A stretch of DNA of 64,000 nt from NCBI RefSeq assembly GCF_032842345.1, contig NZ_WBKO01000001.1, positions 1,674,001 through 1,738,000 on the forward strand, written 5' to 3'. This stretch comes from Methanoculleus caldifontis (GTDB lineage: Archaea > Halobacteriota > Methanomicrobia > Methanomicrobiales > Methanoculleaceae). The position numbers were made by a program, and so were the translations under genes. Every line of letters starts with the position of its first letter. Within the stretch, counting starts at the first letter, position 1. Of the stretch, positions 61,216 to 64,000 are shown piece by piece. Below the pieces are notes generated by a model. It ran no database searches, was not told where the DNA came from, and saw nothing but the letters and a program-made list of their open reading frames with translations.

Positions 61216-62208
61216 ATGGCACCCGGACCACGCCTGACGCTCGTCGCTCTTCTCGTCGCTCTCCTCGGCGTAATCCCCGCTCTCGCCCACGTCCCCCTCT
61301 TCCCTCAGGACGGCTCCTCGCCGGAGTCGGCGATCGTCATCGAGGACCCGGCAAAGTCCTGGGCGATCTACGGCTCGCTGCCCGAAGGCCCCGCTGTCCG
61401 GTACTATCGGTTCCAGGTGGAGGAGGGGGAGCGGATATATGCGACCCTCCAGGTCTCCCGGGCCGGAGAGTTCGTCCCCGGCATGGTGCTCGCGGGGCCG
61501 CTCATCGAGACCTCCGGCCCCGTCCCGCCCTACGTCGCTGTCCCGGAGGGCGCCGGCGCCACGGCGGTTCCGGGGAGCCTTCCGGAAGAGGCGGAGTATG
61601 AACCGTTCACGCCGTCGAGACTCTACCCGGTCGCCCGGATCGATACGACGGCACCCGCGGCCGGCGACTACACCCTCGCGGTCTACACGGCCGGGCCGGG
61701 TGGGAACTATACTCTCGCGCTCGGCTTTGTGGAGTCGTACACCCTTACGGAGTGGATACGCGTCCCGGTCGACCTCGTCCGCATCCACCGCCACGAAGGG
61801 CAGTCCTACCTCCTGATCTTCGCCCCGATGATCGCCGTCATCGCCGTGGGAGCCTGGCTGATCTTCCGTCGGCGCGGGGACCTCTCCCTCTTTGCGCTCT
61901 CCGGAGCGGCCGCGGGTCTCCTCTTCATCGGGGGCGGCGCCATGACTCTCTCGCAGACGGTTATCGCGGCCATGGGGACGGCCCCCGGTGCCGCCGTCAT
62001 CCTGACCCTCGCCTTCGCGCTCGCCCCCATTCTCCTCGGCGTCCTCTCACTCCGGGTTGCCCTCCACGAACGGGTCGGAGCGTGGGAGCGGGTCGCCATG
62101 GCGGTGCTCGGCATCCTCGGCCTCGCCGTCTGGGCGGGGCTCGTGGTCGGCCCCCTGCTCGCCTTCGCCGCCGCCCTCATGCCGGCGGGCCGCGGCATCA
62201 CTCGATGA
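61216..62208 (+). CDS. Exported/membrane protein with N-terminal beta domain and five membrane helices
   Basis: 330 aa. Signal peptide MAPGPRLTLVALLVALLGVI, cut near ALA. An extracellular domain (~25-185) with strands RYYRFQVEEGERIYATLQVS and YTLAVYTAGPGGNYTLALGF, then a membrane part of about four helices (~195-325). I do not recognise the family. The layout (carbohydrate-binding-like jelly roll before helices) recalls some archaeal signalling or protease-associated proteins, but no catalytic motif is seen. Converges with, and overlaps by 11 bases, the next minus-strand gene. Confidence 0.75.
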   Translation: MAPGPRLTLVALLVALLGVIPALAHVPLFPQDGSSPESAIVIEDPAKSWAIYGSLPEGPAVRYYRFQVEEGERIYATLQVSRAGEFVPGMVLAGPLIETSGPVPPYVAVPEGAGATAVPGSLPEEAEYEPFTPSRLYPVARIDTTAPAAGDYTLAVYTAGPGGNYTLALGFVESYTLTEWIRVPVDLVRIHRHEGQSYLLIFAPMIAVIAVGAWLIFRRRGDLSLFALSGAAAGLLFIGGGAMTLSQTVIAAMGTAPGAAVILTLAFALAPILLGVLSLRVALHERVGAWERVAMAVLGILGLAVWAGLVVGPLLAFAAALMPAGRGITR

Positions 62209-62719
62209 GCGGCTCAAGCGTCGTCCTGGCCGCGTCCACCAGGGCGGCGAGCCCTTCCGGCGTGGCGGTGCCCCGCTCCATCCAGCGGATGATACCACGG
62301 CCGTCGAGGAGGTAGATGTGGGCGAGCGACGGGTCGCCGATCGCGTACGCCCGCCGGCACTGTTCGATATCCCCGGGTATGGTCAGCACCATATCGTGCT
62401 GCGCCGGGGGAACGCCGCCGCGCAGCCCCCGGCCGATGCTCTCGGCAAGGGACCTGCCGACAAGGCTGTCGCCGACGACCGCCACGAGGTAGGTCTTCAC
62501 CCGGGATTCTTCGGTGAACGCCCCGGCAAAGGGCCCGCGCCCTGGCTCCGTTATCGGCCCTGCGGATTCGAGGAAGACGAGGACGATGAGCGAGATCTCC
62601 CCCTCCGCGTCGTCGGGGAGGGTGACGACCCGGCCGGTGAGCGACGTGGCGAGGAGGGTGGGGAACGTCCTCCCGAGCGCTGCGGGCACCGTCTCCGTGG
62701 TTGCTGCCGTTCTGTGCAT
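62198..62719 (-). CDS. Thioredoxin-fold protein, ATP10/redoxin-like, no CxxC
   Basis: 173 aa from ATG 62719. Core pattern: LGRTFPTLLATSLTGRVVTL, EISLIVLVFLESAGPITEPG, VKTYLVAVVGDSLVGRSLAE, and YAIGDPSLAHIYLLDGRGII, typical of the redoxin/ATP10-type thioredoxin fold. The active-site CxxC of thioredoxins is absent (ESAG at that place), so redox catalysis is not expected. ATG 62719 lies ~28 bases after a TATA-like TTTATC, fitting a leaderless start; an in-frame GTG at 62764 is less likely. Function unknown, perhaps a binding or assembly factor. Confidence 0.65.
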   Translation of the reverse strand: MHRTAATTETVPAALGRTFPTLLATSLTGRVVTLPDDAEGEISLIVLVFLESAGPITEPGRGPFAGAFTEESRVKTYLVAVVGDSLVGRSLAESIGRGLRGGVPPAQHDMVLTIPGDIEQCRRAYAIGDPSLAHIYLLDGRGIIRWMERGTATPEGLAALVDAARTTLEPLIE

Positions 62720-62826
62720 GGCCTGCGGGTGGCGGGCACTCCTGATAAATCCTCTCCCCGGCACCTGGCGGCCGGAAGAGAGCCCGCGGATCGGGCCGGA
62801 GGGGCGTTCCGTCAGGAACTATACCT

Positions 62827-63747
62827 ATGAGCCGCAATATCCTCTTCCGGAAGTTTATGATCAGGATCGGAGACGGATGGGAGGAACTCGCCGCGACGCT
62901 CGCGACGGGCGAGGGTCCGGAGCGGGTGTATGTCGTCGGGCGGACGGACTGCGGGAAGACGACGCTCTGCCGCTACCTCGTTGAAGCGGCCGCAGCCCAG
63001 GTGCGGACCGCGTACGTCGACTGCGACACCGGGCAGTCCCGGCTCGGCCCGCCGACGACCGAGGGGATGGTCCTCTATCCCGGCGCGCCGGAGCCGCCCG
63101 GCCGGCCTTATCTCCGGTTCGTCGGCTCGACCTCGCCGGGAGGCCACTTCGTCCAGACGCTGACGGGGGCAAAACGCCTCGTCGAGATGGCTGCCGAGCT
63201 CGGGGCCCGCGTGGTCGTCATCGATTCGCCCGGTCTCGTCGCCGGCGGGGTGGGCACCGAGTTCCAGGTCCAGATGATCGACCTGCTCCGTCCCACGCGG
63301 ATCGTCGCTCTCCAGCGAGGGCGGGAACTGGAGCGGATCCTTGCGAACTTCGCCCGGCACTCCGGGATCACGACTCACCGCCTCCCCGTATCCCCTGCGG
63401 CCGTCTCCCGGCCCCCTCTCGGACGGCGGCGCTACCGCGAAGAGCGTTTTCTGGCCTATTTTGCCGGTACAACCCCGCAGGAGGTCGTGCTTGAGGGGCT
63501 CGGCCTCCAGGGCCGGGTCCCCGACCTGAGAGCCCCCCGCGGGGTCGGGGGGAGGCTCGTCTCCTTCAACGACCCGGAGAACTTCAGCCTCGCCCTCGCC
63601 CTCGTCCGGGAGATGCACCCCGGAGGTCGCCTGATCGAAGTTCTGGCCCCGGCCTTCGACCATGCCGCCGCCGCATCGGTCCGGTTCGGCTCGCTCTCGC
63701 TCGACCTCGACGCGGAACCCGGCTCGATGGAGTCCTTCCGGCCCTGA
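62827..63747 (+). CDS. Polynucleotide 5'-hydroxyl kinase, Clp1/Grc3-like P-loop protein
   Basis: 306 aa. The Walker A motif VVGRTDCGKTTLCRYL, the Clp1/Grc3-type acidic motif YVDCDTGQSRLGPPTTEGMV and LRFVGSTSPGGHFVQTL are the marks of the archaeal/eukaryotic polynucleotide kinase family, which phosphorylates 5'-OH ends of RNA or DNA. The C-terminal ~100 residues form the small domain (LVSFNDPENFSLALALVREM). Start at 62827 or 62857 (GGAAG before the latter) is not decided. It converges on the partial permease. A role in tRNA or rRNA repair is possible by family. Confidence 0.85.
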   Translation: MSRNILFRKFMIRIGDGWEELAATLATGEGPERVYVVGRTDCGKTTLCRYLVEAAAAQVRTAYVDCDTGQSRLGPPTTEGMVLYPGAPEPPGRPYLRFVGSTSPGGHFVQTLTGAKRLVEMAAELGARVVVIDSPGLVAGGVGTEFQVQMIDLLRPTRIVALQRGRELERILANFARHSGITTHRLPVSPAAVSRPPLGRRRYREERFLAYFAGTTPQEVVLEGLGLQGRVPDLRAPRGVGGRLVSFNDPENFSLALALVREMHPGGRLIEVLAPAFDHAAAASVRFGSLSLDLDAEPGSMESFRP

Positions 63748-63754
63748 GCCACCC

Positions 63755-64000
63755 TTATACCGGGAGGAGCGAGAGGAAGAGGACGTAGACGGCGGTCTGG
63801 GCGACGGTGAGCGGGACGCCGATCCGGGCAAACTCCCCGAACGTCAGCGTCTCCCCCTCCTTCTCCGCGCCCTGGATGATGATGACGTTGCTCGCCGCGC
63901 CGAGGATCAGCATGTTCCCGGCGATGGTGCTGCCGGCCGCAAGCGCCATCATCCCGACCGTGGAGGCGCCGAGGTGCTCGAGGACCGGGAGGGAGAGGGC
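63755..64000 (-). CDS. Anion permease of the ArsB/SLC13-like ion transporter superfamily (partial, C-terminus)
   Basis: The window ends inside this gene, giving the last ~81 residues. The frame reads into GMMALAAGSTIAGNMLILGA and ASNVIIIQGAE, the hairpin motif typical of the ArsB/CitM/SLC13 C-terminal half, then FARIGVPLTVAQTAVYVLFL and a short tail LSLLPV. Substrate (sulfate, arsenite, dicarboxylate, sodium) cannot be told from this end. Converges on the Clp1-like gene, 7 bases apart. Confidence 0.8.
   Translation of the reverse strand, partial: ALSLPVLEHLGASTVGMMALAAGSTIAGNMLILGAASNVIIIQGAEKEGETLTFGEFARIGVPLTVAQTAVYVLFLSLLPV

Overview
The window looks like the chromosome of a high-GC methanogenic archaeon of the order Methanomicrobiales, most like Methanoculleus; the genus is inferred, not proven. 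Archaeal markers include PCNA, primase large subunit, Alba, ribosomal protein S17e, FtsZ beside a ribbon-helix-helix gene, archaeal cobalamin enzymes (CobD, CobY), the archaeosine radical-SAM enzyme RaSEA, a nickel-dependent-type ornithine cyclodeaminase, and TATA boxes 20-35 bp before many start codons. No insertion sequence, prophage, CRISPR array or rRNA gene was recognised.

Layout. 1-12.1 kb: the 3' part of a giant PKD/propeller surface protein, an NTF2-like protein, an iron-type alcohol dehydrogenase overlapping a PAS sensor, and tRNA-Arg(GCG). 12.3-18 kb: a lipoprotein and a surface-glycan set (GT-C transferase, UDP-GlcNAc 2-epimerase, dolichyl-phosphate-type GT2, flippase-like membrane protein). 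18-21.4 kb: minus-strand run with M20 peptidase, an unknown protein, MoaA and RlmE. 21.6-28.6 kb: housekeeping block with pcn-priL, HD protein-ThiN-S17e-dapA-dapB, a 57-aa ferredoxin, and asd-alba; dapA, dapB and asd belong to lysine/threonine biosynthesis. 29.3-32.6 kb: a compact cluster of two rSAM-associated transferases, a methyltransferase and a radical-SAM/SPASM protein, the best candidate here for an undescribed pathway. 32.7-36.4 kb: DUF373 membrane protein, coiled-coil protein, FtsZ and a CdrS-like regulator. 36.6-40.5 kb: cobD-cobY, ornithine cyclodeaminase, RaSEA. 40.5-47.2 kb: an archaeosortase-type surface protein, tRNA-Ser(TGA), a repeat-rich non-coding stretch, an iron-sulfur flavoprotein, an EEP-fold protein and a second giant surface protein with an acidic repeat tail. 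47.7-53.9 kb: RecQ, FIST sensor with a small partner, a 59-aa protein, a second repeat-rich gap, a MagIII-like glycosylase and NadE. 54-64 kb: a kinase-like protein lacking its His, a USP-USP-GNAT fusion, phosphodiesterase, secreted proteins, CDP-alcohol phosphotransferase with decayed DNA upstream, PPOX protein, thioredoxin-fold protein, a Clp1/Grc3-type P-loop protein, and the C-terminus of an anion permease.

Main themes: extracellular architecture (PKD, kelch, PQQ and SD-repeat proteins plus glycan genes), information processing (PCNA, PriL, RecQ, RlmE, RaSEA, glycosylase), cofactors and amino acids (MoaA, CobD/CobY, NadE, DapA/DapB/Asd), and several signalling proteins with missing or rearranged catalytic parts.
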